DNA of 17,168 nt from Actinomycetes bacterium (lineage in GTDB: Bacteria > Actinomycetota > Actinomycetes > Actinomycetales > Cellulomonadaceae), in NCBI GenBank assembly GCA_023425905.1, contig JAFABT010000071.1:1-17168 (forward strand), read 5' to 3'. Under the pieces are notes generated by a model, which was given only the letters and a program-made list of their open reading frames with translations, ran no database searches and was not told the DNA's origin. Each line of letters starts with the position of its first letter. The first letter of the stretch is position 1. Positions 1-10,600 of this stretch are shown in pieces. A program made the translations under genes and the position numbers.

Positions 1-188
1 GTGTCGACGACGCCCGCCCCGAGCAGCTCACGGACGATCGTCGAGACGGTCGCGGCCGACAGGCCGGTCGCCGCGGCGAGCTCCACCTGCGTGAGCCCGC
101 CGAAGCGCTGGACCGTCTCGACGACGAGGACCTTGTTCGCCTCGCGCAGCGAGGACTGCGAACCCGCTCCTGACGCCCGCCCGATCAC
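1..188 (-). CDS. ROK-family (NagC/XylR-type) transcriptional regulator, N-terminal part only
   Basis: Only the first 62 codons are in the window; the gene runs off the left edge. The visible protein reads LREANKVLVVETVQRFGG, then LTQVELAAATGLSAATVST, which is the winged helix-turn-helix typical of ROK repressors (known for the family). The sugar-binding ROK domain would lie outside the window. The GTG start at 186-188 is chosen because an in-frame TAG lies four codons upstream and LREAN at this distance from the start is usual. It follows the permease stop by 50 bases on the same strand, so it is probably the last gene of the sugar-transport operon and may control it (inference). A xylose or other monosaccharide effector is likely, but the sequence does not show which. 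Confidence 0.85.
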   Translation of the reverse strand, partial: MIGRASGAGSQSSLREANKVLVVETVQRFGGLTQVELAAATGLSAATVSTIVRELLGAGVVD

Positions 189-189
189 G

Positions 190-206
190 GCCCGACCCTA
201 TCGGGC
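190..206 (-). promoter_or_regulatory. Small hairpin carrying the ROK gene's Shine-Dalgarno-like AGGG in its loop
   Basis: The arms GCCCGA and TCGGGC form a perfect 6-bp stem with a 5-base loop. On the minus strand the loop reads TAGGG, so the only purine-rich ribosome-binding candidate, about 7 bases before the GTG, sits in the loop. Any effect on translation is inference. Confidence 0.35.
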
Positions 207-238
207 TCGGTCACGGGCGGGACGTCGCGGGACACGGG

Positions 239-1468
239 TCAGCGGCCCGAGCGCCGCTTGCTCAGCAGGTCGAAGGCGACTGCGGCGAGGAGCACGAGGC
301 CCTTGATCGACTGCTGCCACGCAGAGTCGACCGCCATGATCGACAGACCCATGTTGAGCACGCCCATGATGAGCGCGCCGACGATGGCCCCGGAGACGCG
401 TCCGACGCCGCCCGTGACTGCCGCGCCACCGATGAAGCACGCGGCGATCGCGTCGAGCTCGTAGTTCACGCCGGCCGCCGCGACACCAGCGCCGGCCCGG
501 GCCGTCGTGATGATCGAGGCCACCGCCGCGAGCAGGCCGATGTTCACGAAGATCCAGAAGTCGACGCTCTTCGTCCGCACGCCCGAGAGCGCCGCGGCGT
601 GCCGGTTCCCACCGATCGCATAGATGTGCCGGCCGAAGACCGTCCGCCCCATGAGGAACGAGTACGCGACGATGAGGACGCCGACGATGACGAGGACGAT
701 CGGTGTGCCACCGGTCGACAGCGCGAGCACCCAGGCGATCGCCCCGATGCCGAGCACGATGACGGCGATCCGCGCGACGAAGAGCCCGGCCGCCTCGACC
801 TGGAGCTCGTGCTTGCGGAGCGAGGCCCGCGCCCGGAACTGGGAGAAGACGATCGCGGCGATCGCGACGGCCCCGATGACGAGCGTGATGACGTCGAGCT
901 CGCCGGCGAAACCTAGCGCGTTGGGCACGGAGCCGCTCGAGATCTGCTTGAAGCCCATCGGACGGACCGGGACGGTCTGGCCGACGAGGACGATCGCGAG
1001 GCCACGGAAGATGAGCATGCCGCCGAGGGTGACGATGAATGCTGGGATGCCGACGTAGGCGACCCAGAATCCCTGCCACGCGCCGACGAGGAGGCCGACC
1101 GCGAGCCCGATCGCGACCGCGACGAGCCACGGCATCGACAGGTCGCGCATGACGAGGGCGACGATGCCGCCGATGAATGCGACGACCGAGCCGACCGAGA
1201 GGTCGATGTGCCCGGCGATGATCACCATGACCATGCCGATCGCGAGCACCATGACGTGCGCGTTCTGCTGGACGAGCGCCCACACGTTGTCCGGCAGCAG
1301 GAGCCGACCGTCGGTGAGCACCTGGAACAGGATGATGATCGCGACGAGGGCCCCGATGATGCCGTACTGGCGCATGTTGCCGCCCAGGCCCGAGACCCGC
1401 TGGGCGAGCGACTCGCGCACCGGCCCGCCCGGAGCACCCGGCGCCTGGATGGAGGTGTCGGTCGTCAT
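239..1468 (-). CDS. mmsB: Monosaccharide ABC transporter permease (MmsB/GguB/XylH type)
   Basis: This 409-residue membrane protein belongs to the branched-chain/ribose-type permease family (BPD_transp_2). It should form the channel of the importer with the ATPase and binding protein encoded upstream. Hydrophobic segments run through nearly the whole length, for example YGIIGALVAIIILFQVL near residue 36 and AHVMVLAIGMVMVIIAGHIDLSVGSVVAF near residue 70; HIDLSVGS is a conserved family motif. A polar insert around residues 210-225 (FRARASLRKHELQ) matches the XylH/GguB subgroup, which is longer than RbsC. The ATG overlaps the stop of the ATPase gene by four bases (ATGA), so translation is probably coupled. 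Sugar specificity cannot be read from sequence; xylose, glucose or arabinose are likely for this subgroup. Confidence 0.93.
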   Translation of the reverse strand: MTTDTSIQAPGAPGGPVRESLAQRVSGLGGNMRQYGIIGALVAIIILFQVLTDGRLLLPDNVWALVQQNAHVMVLAIGMVMVIIAGHIDLSVGSVVAFIGGIVALVMRDLSMPWLVAVAIGLAVGLLVGAWQGFWVAYVGIPAFIVTLGGMLIFRGLAIVLVGQTVPVRPMGFKQISSGSVPNALGFAGELDVITLVIGAVAIAAIVFSQFRARASLRKHELQVEAAGLFVARIAVIVLGIGAIAWVLALSTGGTPIVLVIVGVLIVAYSFLMGRTVFGRHIYAIGGNRHAAALSGVRTKSVDFWIFVNIGLLAAVASIITTARAGAGVAAAGVNYELDAIAACFIGGAAVTGGVGRVSGAIVGALIMGVLNMGLSIMAVDSAWQQSIKGLVLLAAVAFDLLSKRRSGR

Positions 1469-3039
1469 GATGCGTTCCTGTCCTTGTCCGCGGCAGCGCC
1501 GCCGTTCGTGTCCATCGTCATGAAGTGCATGAGGTGCTCCTGCGTCGCGTCCTCTCGGGCGACCTCACCCGTGACGCGCCCGGCATTGACGGCGTAGATG
1601 CGGTCACAGATGCCGATGAGCTCGGGCAGCTCGGAGGAGATGACGATGACAGCCTTGCCCGCCGCGGCGAGCTTGTTGATGATGACGTAGATCTCGTACT
1701 TCGCGCCGACGTCGATCCCGCGCGTCGGCTCGTCGAGGATGAGGACGTCCGGGTCCGCGAAGATCCACTTCGCGAGGACGACCTTCTGCTGGTTGCCGCC
1801 GGACAGCTTGCCCGCGTGGACCTCGACGGTGGGCGTCTTGATGTTGAGCTCGCGCCGGTACTGCTCGGCGACGCGCCCCTCAGCCTTGGCGTCGATGACG
1901 CCGAGGCTGCTCGCGACGCTCGAGAGCGCCGCCCCTGAGATGTTCGACCGGATCGTGTCGATGAGGTTGAGGCCGTAGCGCTTGCGGTCTTCTGTCGCGT
2001 AGGCGATGCCGTGCTTGATGGCCTGACCCACGGAGTGCAGCTCCACGGGCTTGCCGTCCTTGTACACGGTGCCGGAGACGTTGGCGCCGTAGGTACGGCC
2101 GAAGACGCTCATCGCGAGCTCCGTGCGGCCAGCTCCCATGAGTCCGGCGAGACCGACGACCTCGCCGCGACGCACGGAGATGGTCGCGCTGTCGACGACC
2201 TTGCGCTCGCGGTCGATCGGGTGGTGCACGGTCCAGTCCTCGATCCGCAGCACCTCCGCGCCGATCTCGTGCTCCTCACGGTCGGGGAACCGGGAGTCGA
2301 GCGGGCGGCCGACCATGCCGCGGATGATCCGTTCCTGGGTCACGCCCTCGTCGCCCATGTCGAGCGTCTCGATCGTGAGTCCGTCGCGGAGGATCGTCGT
2401 GCGGTCGGCGATGTCCTCGATCTCGTTGAGCTTGTGGCTGATGATGATCGACGTGATGCCCTGGCCCTGCAGGCTGCGGAGCAGCGAGAGCAGGTGGGCG
2501 GAGTCCTCGTCGTTGAGCGCCGCGGTGGGCTCGTCGAGGATGAGCAGCTTGACGCGCTTCGAGAGCGCCTTGGCGATCTCGACGAGCTGCTGCTTGCCGA
2601 CGCCGATGTCGACGATCTTCGTGTCGGGAGCGTCGGAGAGGCCGACGCGGGCGAGCAGCTTGGCGGCCTCGGCGTTCGTCTTGTTCCAGTCGATGACGCC
2701 CCGGCTCGACTGCTCGTTGCCGAGGAAGATGTTCTCCGCGATCGACAGGAACGGCGAGAGCGCGAGCTCCTGCTGGATGATGACGATGCCGATGTCCTCG
2801 GAGTCGCGGATGCCGCGCAGCTCCACAGGCTTGCCCTCGAAGACGATGTCGCCCTCGTACGTGCCGTGCGGGTAGACGCCCGAGAGGACCTTCATCAAGG
2901 TCGACTTCCCGGCGCCGTTCTCGCCGCAGATGGCGTGGACCTCGCCACGTCTGACGGTGAGGTTGACGTCCTTGAGCGCGACGACTCCGGCGAATCGCTT
3001 CGTGATGTCGCGCATCTCGAGGATGGTGTGGCTCTCCAT
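1465..3039 (-). CDS. mmsA: Monosaccharide ABC transporter ATP-binding protein (MmsA/GguA/XylG type)
   Basis: This 524-residue protein has two fused nucleotide-binding domains, as in the RbsA/XylG/GguA family, and would power sugar import. Domain 1 has Walker A GENGAGKST (residues 39-47) and Walker B LLILDE (165-170). Domain 2 has a degenerate Walker A, GLMGAGRT (299-306), which is normal for the family, then the signature LSGGNQQKV (412-420) and Walker B LILDEPTRG (433-441). Length is as expected. The start is ATG at 3037-3039, preceded by GAGGA at a short distance. The gene lies 65 bases after the binding-protein stop and overlaps the permease start by four bases. A weak hairpin (GGTGA/TCACC, 3061-3083) in the gap after chvE could help keep binding-protein mRNA more abundant; this is inference. 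Confidence 0.94.
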   Translation of the reverse strand: MESHTILEMRDITKRFAGVVALKDVNLTVRRGEVHAICGENGAGKSTLMKVLSGVYPHGTYEGDIVFEGKPVELRGIRDSEDIGIVIIQQELALSPFLSIAENIFLGNEQSSRGVIDWNKTNAEAAKLLARVGLSDAPDTKIVDIGVGKQQLVEIAKALSKRVKLLILDEPTAALNDEDSAHLLSLLRSLQGQGITSIIISHKLNEIEDIADRTTILRDGLTIETLDMGDEGVTQERIIRGMVGRPLDSRFPDREEHEIGAEVLRIEDWTVHHPIDRERKVVDSATISVRRGEVVGLAGLMGAGRTELAMSVFGRTYGANVSGTVYKDGKPVELHSVGQAIKHGIAYATEDRKRYGLNLIDTIRSNISGAALSSVASSLGVIDAKAEGRVAEQYRRELNIKTPTVEVHAGKLSGGNQQKVVLAKWIFADPDVLILDEPTRGIDVGAKYEIYVIINKLAAAGKAVIVISSELPELIGICDRIYAVNAGRVTGEVAREDATQEHLMHFMTMDTNGGAAADKDRNAS

Positions 3040-3104
3040 GGGTCCTCGTTCGGTGCAGTGGGTGACAGCCGCGACCGCTCACCGCGACCTGATCGGCTCT
3101 GGTG

Positions 3105-4253
3105 TCAGAGGCCGAGGTCGCCGGCCTTGTAGAACTCGGTGTCGACGAGTCGCGTCTGGACGAGGTCCTTCGTGACGACCTCCGGGGGGAGGAGGTACGT
3201 CGGGACGACCTTGACGCCGTTGTCGTACGTCTTCTCGTCGTTCACCTCGACGGCGGTGCCGGCGACGATCGAGTCGACCATCTTCGCGACCTGGTCACCG
3301 AGCGTGCGGGTGTCCTTCCACACGGTCATCGACTGGCGGTCGGCGAGCATGTTGAGGACGTTGGCGAGGTCGGCGTCCTGACCGGTGAGGAGGGGCCAGT
3401 CGGAGCCCGGCTTGTAACCGGCACCCTCGAGCGCCTGCGCGATGCCGAGCGCGAGCGAGTCGTTCGGCGAGAGGACGACGTCGACCTTCTCACCACCGGC
3501 GTAGAAGGAGTTGAGGCGGTTCTGCATCTCAGACTGAGCGGTCTCGGACTTCCAGCCCTGGATGCCGATCTTCGTCCACTCGTTGTTCGACTTCGGGCCC
3601 TTGCCCGACTTGACGACGAGCTTGCCCGACTCGACGTACGGGAGGAGGACGTCCCACGCGCCGGAGAAGAAGAACTTCGCGTTGTTGTCATCGGGTGAGC
3701 CGGCGAACGGCTCGAGGTTGAACGGGCCGGCCTCCGTCTCGAGCCCGAGCTTGTCGACGATGAACTCTCCCTGGAGCGTGCCGACCTTGTAGTTGTCGAA
3801 GGTCGCGTAGTAGTCGACGTTCTCCGTGCCGTTGATGAGACGGTCGTAGGCGATGACCTTCGCACCGGCGGCAGCAGCCTTGTCGAGGACCGGGCCGAGC
3901 GCGGTGCCGTCGATCGACGCGACGACGAGGATGTCGGCGCCGTCGTTGATCATGTTCTGCACCTGGGTGATCTGCTGGTCGACCTTGTCGTCTGCGTACT
4001 GCAGCGAGGTCTTGTACCCAGCCTTGGAGAGCAGGCTCTCGAGGTGAGCGCCGTCACGGTTCCAGCGCTCAAGGCTCTTCGTCGGCATCGCGATGCCGAC
4101 CAGGGTGTCGCTCGCTGCGCCGGCTGCGGGGCTCCCGGCGCTGCCGCTGGGGGTCGTCGTTCCTCCACGCTCCGAGCTGCAGGCGGCGAGGCCGCCCGCG
4201 AGCAGGGCCGCCGAGGCGAGGCCGACGACGGCCTTCTTCCACGTCAGAGACAT
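3105..4253 (-). CDS. chvE: Monosaccharide-binding lipoprotein of ABC importer (ChvE type)
   Basis: This 382-residue lipoprotein captures sugar outside the membrane and delivers it to the permease. The signal peptide MSLTWKKAVVGLASAALLAG ends in a lipobox LAAC (residues 22-25), so Cys25 should be lipidated. The mature part follows ChvE closely: VGIAMPTKS at the start, VVASIDGTALGPVL, KVIAYDRLI, NVDYYATFDN and GSPDDNNAKFFF. These match the multiple-sugar-binding branch rather than RbsB. The ATG at 4253 is chosen because AAGGAG lies about 9 bases upstream and it begins the signal peptide. Longer in-frame starts up to 4436 would add about 61 non-secretory residues. It is the first gene of the operon. 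Confidence 0.94.
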   Translation of the reverse strand: MSLTWKKAVVGLASAALLAGGLAACSSERGGTTTPSGSAGSPAAGAASDTLVGIAMPTKSLERWNRDGAHLESLLSKAGYKTSLQYADDKVDQQITQVQNMINDGADILVVASIDGTALGPVLDKAAAAGAKVIAYDRLINGTENVDYYATFDNYKVGTLQGEFIVDKLGLETEAGPFNLEPFAGSPDDNNAKFFFSGAWDVLLPYVESGKLVVKSGKGPKSNNEWTKIGIQGWKSETAQSEMQNRLNSFYAGGEKVDVVLSPNDSLALGIAQALEGAGYKPGSDWPLLTGQDADLANVLNMLADRQSMTVWKDTRTLGDQVAKMVDSIVAGTAVEVNDEKTYDNGVKVVPTYLLPPEVVTKDLVQTRLVDTEFYKAGDLGL

Positions 4254-4606
4254 CGTTGTCCGCTCCTTCATATGACGTCGGATCGTCGGGCTCAGCGAGG
4301 TGCGACGGTGCTCCACGCTGCTCGTCGCCCCACCATCGGGACGAGCGGCCACCAGACGACCGATCCGGTGGTTGAATTCAAGACCTGAAGACAAGGGAGC
4401 GCAAGCCTCGTTATCAACTTGTGTCCAACGGGCCATATTCGTCCCACCATCGAGCTGAGTCCGCCACTGGGTTCAGGACGCGAACTCAGCCTGTGACACG
4501 CGCCACATGAGCAGGCGACCCGTCGTGGGGAGCGCTCTCACGCCACCCATTCCCCGGCGGGGCGTCGCACCGCGCACCCTGCCCCGCTGCCGCGGGCAGT
4601 GAACGA
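4254..4606 (-). promoter_or_regulatory. Upstream regulatory region of the chvE-mmsA-mmsB operon
   Basis: No gene is seen in these 353 bases. On the minus strand a possible promoter is TTGCGC, then 17 bases, then TTGAAT; the latter overlaps a perfect 10-bp palindrome TTGAATTCAA at 4372-4381, a plausible operator for the ROK or another regulator. A 14-base direct repeat with one mismatch, TCGCCCCACCATCG (4325-4338) and TCGTCCCACCATCG (4439-4452), brackets it. GATAACG at 4409-4415 (minus strand) recurs in the operator candidate before the xylanase. The promoter assignment is weak; the repeats are directly visible. Confidence 0.4.
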
Positions 4607-4639
4607 CTGCGGGGCGCCCCACCGGAGGGCACCCCGCAG
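4607..4639 (-). terminator. Intrinsic-type terminator after the amylopullulanase gene
   Basis: The arms CTGCGGGGCGCCC and GGGCACCCCGCAG pair over 13 positions with one mismatch (a G-T wobble in the minus-strand RNA) around a 7-base loop. The hairpin lies 18 bases past the stop codon at 4658. It has no strong U tract, which is common in actinobacteria. It would separate the enzyme gene from the sugar-transport promoter downstream. Confidence 0.8.
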
Positions 4640-4657
4640 ACATCCGCGCGTGCGCCG

Positions 4658-7600
4658 TCAGCGCACCGTCACCGTCCGGCTCGTCGTCGACACGTGGATC
4701 CGGGGCCGCGCCTTAACGACCTCCACCCGGACCGACGTCGCCGCGGCGGCGACCGTCGACGACCCGGAGTAGCGGACGGCGAGCGTGCGCGAGCCGGTCG
4801 AAGCCGTCACGGACCGGTCAAGGACGACCTTGGCGCGTCCCTTGCGCACCACCGCGGAGCCGACCGTCTTGCCCTCGGACGAGACGGCGACCGTCCCGCT
4901 CGGCGTGCCGGCTGATGACGTCACCCGAAGGACGACGGTGCCCCGCGTCCCCACCCTGAGCGTCGTCGACCCGACCGCCCGGATCGTCGCGCGCGCCTTC
5001 GTCACCGTGAGGCGACCCGGGCGCGAAGTCGAGGGCTTCGCCGTCGGGCTGCCGAGGAAGTGCGCCCGGACGGACGTCCGCCCGACCTTCTGCACCGCCT
5101 TCGCGCTCAGCCGGACCTTCGCCGTGCCGCCCGTCACGGTGGCCCGCCCAAGGACGACGCGGCCGGACCTGAGCTCGACCCGCCCGCCGTCGACCGCGGC
5201 GTCCGACTCGACCCGGACGGTCCAGGTCGCCCGGGTGCCGAGCGGCGTCGACAGCGACGCCGGGTCGAGCGTCGTCGTCGACGGCGCCTTGGCGGTCGGC
5301 GTCGGGGTGGGCGTGGGCGTCGGGGTCGGCTTCACGCCAGCGGCCTCGACGAGCAGCGCGACCGTGCGCGCCGGGATCGTCACCGCGCCCGCTCGCGCGT
5401 CCCACGTCGTCGTCCGGACGACGTCGTCCGCCCCGTCGACGTGGACCGGCGAGAGCGCGTAGGTGCGCCCTGCGAGGCCCGGCAACGGCGCCGTGATCGC
5501 CGCGGGCGACGCGTTGAAGACGACGAGCGCCCCCGCGAGCGCCGGGTCGACGTCCGCCCCGACCGTGTCGTCGACGTGCATCGCGACGAGACCCGGCGTG
5601 GCATTCGCGCCCGAGCCAGGGAAGGAGACCTTCGCCGAGATGAGCTCGGCCGAGCCGAGGCGCAGAAGCGGGGTCGAGTACCGCAGCCGCAGCAGGTCGA
5701 GCGCCTGCGCGTTGGCCGCCGCGATGTCCGCGGGCGCAGGCCTGAGGGCGGGGTCCGCGAGCAGCGGACGCATGAGGTCCCACTTCTCCTCGTTCTTCTC
5801 CGCGACCGGCAGCCCGCGGCCGAATCCGTTGGCCTGACCGGTCCAGTCGATCGCGTTGAAGTGGTCGCCGGAGTTGTAGGAGTCCCGGTCGAGCGACTTC
5901 GACCGCAGCAGGTCGGTCCCGGCGTGCCAGAACGACGGGGTCTGCGCGAGGGCGGCCGTCGCGAGCGAGAGGGTGTTCATCCGCACCCGGTCGGCCATCG
6001 ACGTGTCGGTCGGCAGCTTGAGGGTGAGCAGGTCGAACAGCGTCTCGTTGTCGTGCGCGTCGACGTACGTGACGACCTCGCCCGGCTCGCTCGCATACCC
6101 GGCGGCTGCGCCGCGGTAGTCGATCTCGTCCCCGCGCTGCACCGCGCCCGCACTCGTCATGAACGAGTACGCCGCGAGGTTGCCCGCTAGGCCGAGGCGA
6201 ACGAGGTCGCTCTGGTGTGCGAGGTCGGCGAGCTCGGCGGCCGAGCCCTCGTTCGTCCCCCCGTCACCGCGCTGGCGCCCGTTGGGATCCGTGCCGAGCC
6301 CTGTGCCGAAGCCCTGCTGGAACGTCGAGCCGCCGTCGACCGGGCTGCCGCCGTGGACGGCGTCGCGCAGCCGGTCGGAGAACGTCCCGATGCCGGTGCC
6401 GTTGAGCTGGCCCTGCGTCGCCTGGACGAAGCGCGCGTTGTCCGCGACCTCGCCGAAGTTCCAGCCCTCGCCGTAGAGGTAGATCGAGGCGCCGTCGACG
6501 CCGTCCTCAGCGAGCGTGAGCGCGTCGAGCGCGCTGCGGACGGCCTCCATGTTTGCCCGCGAGTGGTGACCCATGAGGTCGAAGCGGAAGCCATCGATCT
6601 TGTAGTGCCTGGCCCACGTGACGACCGAGTCGACCATGAGCTTGCCCGCGAAGGCGTTCTCGGTTGCGACGTTCGAGCAGCACGTCGAGTTCTCGACGCC
6701 TCCCGTCGCGCTGAGCCGCTGGTAGTAGCCGGGGACGACCCGGTCGAGGACGGACTTGGAGTCCTGGCCCGCGGCGGCCGTGTGGTTGTAGACGACGTCC
6801 TGGACGACCTCGAGGCCCATGCCGTGCAGCGCACCCACCATCGTGCGGTACTCGGCGACACGCGCCCCGCCGTCCTGGTGGCCGACCGTCGCGTAGGAGC
6901 CCTCGGGCGCCGTGTAGTGCAGCGGGTCATAGCCCCAGTTGAAGCCGTCGGCGTCCTTGATCGCCGCCACTGCGGCCTGCTGCTCCTCGCCGTCCGGCGC
7001 GAAGCCCGACAGGTCCGGCGTCGTGGCCTGCGCCGCCCGCTCCTCCTCGATCGTCGCGATGTCGAAGGTCGGCAGCAGGTGGACCGTCGTGAGGCCCGCG
7101 GCCGCGAGTGCGCGCAGCCTGGCCACGCCGTCGCCGTCACCCGCGAACGCACGGTACGTGCCGCGCTCGTCGACCGGGACCGTCTCGTCCGCGATCGAGA
7201 AGTCGCGGACGTGCAGCTCGTAGATGCTGCGGTCGACGTCGCGCTCGACAACGGGGGCGGGGGTCTCGCGCCACGCCGCGGGCTGATAGGCCTCGTCCGC
7301 GAGGTCGACGAGGACGGAGTGGGTCGAGTTGAGCGTGAGCGCGACCGAGTACGGGTCGGTGACGACGTTGTGCTCGACCGCACCCGTCGACGGCACGAAG
7401 ACCTCGACGTCGTAGCGGTAGGCCATGTTCTTCCAGCCGGGCGCCCCTGGGGTCACCCACGTGCCGTCGGCCTGCCGCTGCGCGGCGACCTCCGTCATGG
7501 GCCCCTTGGCGAGGCCATCTCCGTCGAGCCAGATCTGCGTCGTCACCGAGCGGGCCGTCGGGGCCCAGAGCGCGAGGGTGGGCGCTCCCCCGTCCCAGCT

Positions 7601-10600
7601 CGCGCCGAGCGCCCGGTCGAGCCCGCTCGAGAAGACGTCGTCGAGGACGCCCGCGAGCTGGACGCCCGTGGCGTACTCGACCGCGCCGTCGGCCTCCTGC
7701 GTGAGCAGCAGCTGGCCCCGGAGCAGCGCCTCGCGTCGCGCCGGGTCGAGGTCGGCGGGCAGCTCGAGGGCGAGGTAGCCCGCAAGGTGCGGGAAGCGCG
7801 CACGCAGGTCAGCCGACAATCCGCTGCTGAGCGCAGTGAGCGTGACCGCGTCTGCGTCGTCGGGCGACGTCACGGCGTCCTTGGTCGCGGTCAGCCCGCC
7901 CTCGGGGGCGGAGTGCAGCGTCCACACCCTGTCGTCCGACGCGGGCTGACCAGAGACCGCTGCGGTCGGCAGCGCGAGGGTGCGCGCGTCGAGCCAGTGC
8001 GCCCGACTGCCCTCCCCCGCGACGGACGCGTCCGCGCCCACAGACACCTCCTTGGTGCTCATGTCGAAGCGGAAGACGATCGTCGCCCAGTCCTTCGGCA
8101 CGGAGAAGTTGAGGTCGCTGCCCGGGTAGGCCTCGCCCCACGACCTGTCGAGGGCGATCTTCGTCGAGTAGGCCCCGCGCGGCAGCCGGTTCGTCGTGAA
8201 GGCGTAGCTCGCTCCGTCGCGCGCGTGGTTCTGCAGCCACGTGCCGAGGCACTCGGGCGCCCAGCTCGCGCTGCAGCCGAGCGCGGACTGCATCGTGCCG
8301 GCCGCGACGACGAACCGGCTCGGGCCTCCGGGGTAGATCGCGTCGATGAAGTGCGTCGCGTCGTCGTACACGAACGTGACGGCGGTCTCCGCGTCGAGGA
8401 CGAGCGGAATGTTTGCCCCGCCCTGGTCCCGGTTCGCCCCGTAGTTCTCGTCCCACGACGCGTCGATCGTCGCCTTGTACTCGTACGAGCCCGCAGGGAG
8501 GGTGAGCGTGCGGGAGAACACCGAGCCGTTCTGCGTCGTCAGCTGGGCGGCGGCGCAGCCGGCCTGCCAGTCGCCCTCGCAGCCGAGCTCGGAGTTGAGG
8601 GACCCGGCGACGAAGACGTCGATGTCCCGCTGCGGCTCGGGCCCCTCGACGGGGGCCGCCCCGGTCGTCACCGTGACGACGCCGGCGACGGGGTCGAGGA
8701 CGACGACGGCCGCAGGGTCCTCGGCCGTGATCGTGAAGCCGACGTTGCCGGCGGGCCCGCCATAGGACGTGTCCCAGTTCAAGGCCTTGATCGCCTTGAC
8801 CTCGTAGTCGCCCGGGGTGAGGGAGTCGAGGACGACGCGGTACGTGCCGTCGTCCTGCCGCGTCATAAGACCGGCGAGGCAGGCGTCGGACCACGCCTCG
8901 GCGCAGCCGAGCTGCTCCTGGAAGTCGCCCGCGACCGTGTAGACGTCGCCGTCGGCCGTGTTCGCGCCGAGCTTCGTGTGCGGGTCGAAGAAGAAGGTGA
9001 TCGGACCGCCCGCGTGCAGGTAGGCGTAGTTCTCCGAGCCGGACTGCACTCCGCCCGGGCCGTAGTCGCGCCCCCAGTCGGTGCCGTAGGCGAACTTGTA
9101 GGAGTACGAGCCGGCGGCGAGGTCGAAGGTCCCCGCGTAGGTGCCGTTGTCCTGGCGGGTGAGCGCGAGCGACTCGCAGCCGACGGTCCAGTCCGCGCAG
9201 CCACCGATCTCGCTGCCGTGGGAGCCGGGGATCGTCAGCCGGTTGTCCGTGTCCGAGGCCGCGTCGTAGCCGAGGCCGTGGTCGTCGCCGACGACGGCTA
9301 CCGTCGTCGTCTGGGTGAGGGCGTCTGCGGCGTCGCGCACGACGGCGCGCAGCTCGAGCGGGGTGCCCGGCGCCCAGTCGGTCGTGTCGAGGAAGAGACG
9401 TGGCGTCGTCGTGTCGTCGGTGCCGAGCAGCGTCCAGTCCGACGCCCCGAGCGCACGCGCCCACAGCGTCGTCTCGGCGTAGCGCTCCGTGCCGAGGTCG
9501 ACCGTGATCGGCGCCTGGCCGCGCAGTCCGCCCGTCGCGACCGGCGCGACGAAGGTCGGGGCGATCGCCGAGGCATCCGCGACGAGCGGCGTGCCCGCAC
9601 GCAGGACGACGGCCGAGAGGGCGGGCACGTCGAGCGTGACGGACCCGTCCGAGCCGGACGTCACGTCGGACGTCGTGCCGTGCAGGCCGGCGAAGGTCGC
9701 GTCGGGCGTGAGCGCCGCGAAGGTCGCAGAGCGTGCCTCGGTCGCGTTGTTCACCGCGACGAGGTACTCGCGGGGCGCCGCGTCGGTCGCGTCGACGCGG
9801 GAGAAGGCGTAGACGCCCGCGGCCGCGTCGGCGTGCTGCTCGATCTGCGCCCCCGAGGACAGCGCGCGGTGGTCGGCGCGCAGTGCGGCGAGGTCGGCGA
9901 TGTGGTCGTAGAGCACGGTGGTGGTGTCGTAGCGGTCCACCGACCCGGCGGCCTCGCCGTTGAGCAGGTCCTGGTCGGCGAACTCGGTGACCTGGGAGGC
10001 GAACAGCGACTGCCGGGCGTTCTTGTCCTTGCCGTCGCCCGCGCCGACGAAGCCCTGCTCGTCGCCGTAGTAGACGACGGGCTGGCCGCGCGTGAGGTAC
10101 ATGAGGGAGTGGGCCAGTGCGCTGCGCTTCTCCGGGGACGACGCGTCCTTGACGAAGTGACCGATGCGGCCCATGTCGTGGTTGCCGACGAAGGTCGGCA
10201 AGGAGTGGGCGTTCTTCGTCGCCGTCGTGTACCAGTCGTCGCCCGCGAAGAGGGTCGAGAGGTTGTCCGCCTTGCCGCCGTTCGCGAACACGGCGGCGGC
10301 GTCCTGGAAGGTGAAGTCGAGGACGGCGTCCATGTCGGTGTCGCGCAGGTACGGCGAGAGCTTGACGGGGTCGGCGTCGTAGACCTCGCCGAACATGAAG
10401 AAGTCGGGGTTCGAGACGGCCGTGTGCTCCTTGATCGCCGTCGTCCACCGCTCCCAGAAGGAGAAGTCGACGTGCTTGGCCGTGTCGATCCGGAAGCCGT
10501 CGATGCCGAAGTCGGCCCACGTCTCGTAGATGTCGATGAACCCGTCGACGACGACGTCCTGGCGCGTGTCGAGGTCGTCGAGCCCGTCGAAGTCGCCGTA

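Noticed and set aside
2011..3132. A long plus-strand frame opposite the ATPase gene
   Set aside because: Antisense shadow; the minus strand has all ABC ATPase motifs and the plus translation has none.
4254..4436. Longer N-terminus for the sugar-binding protein
   Set aside because: It would bury the signal peptide and lipobox behind about 61 residues and bypass the clear AAGGAG before the ATG at 4253.
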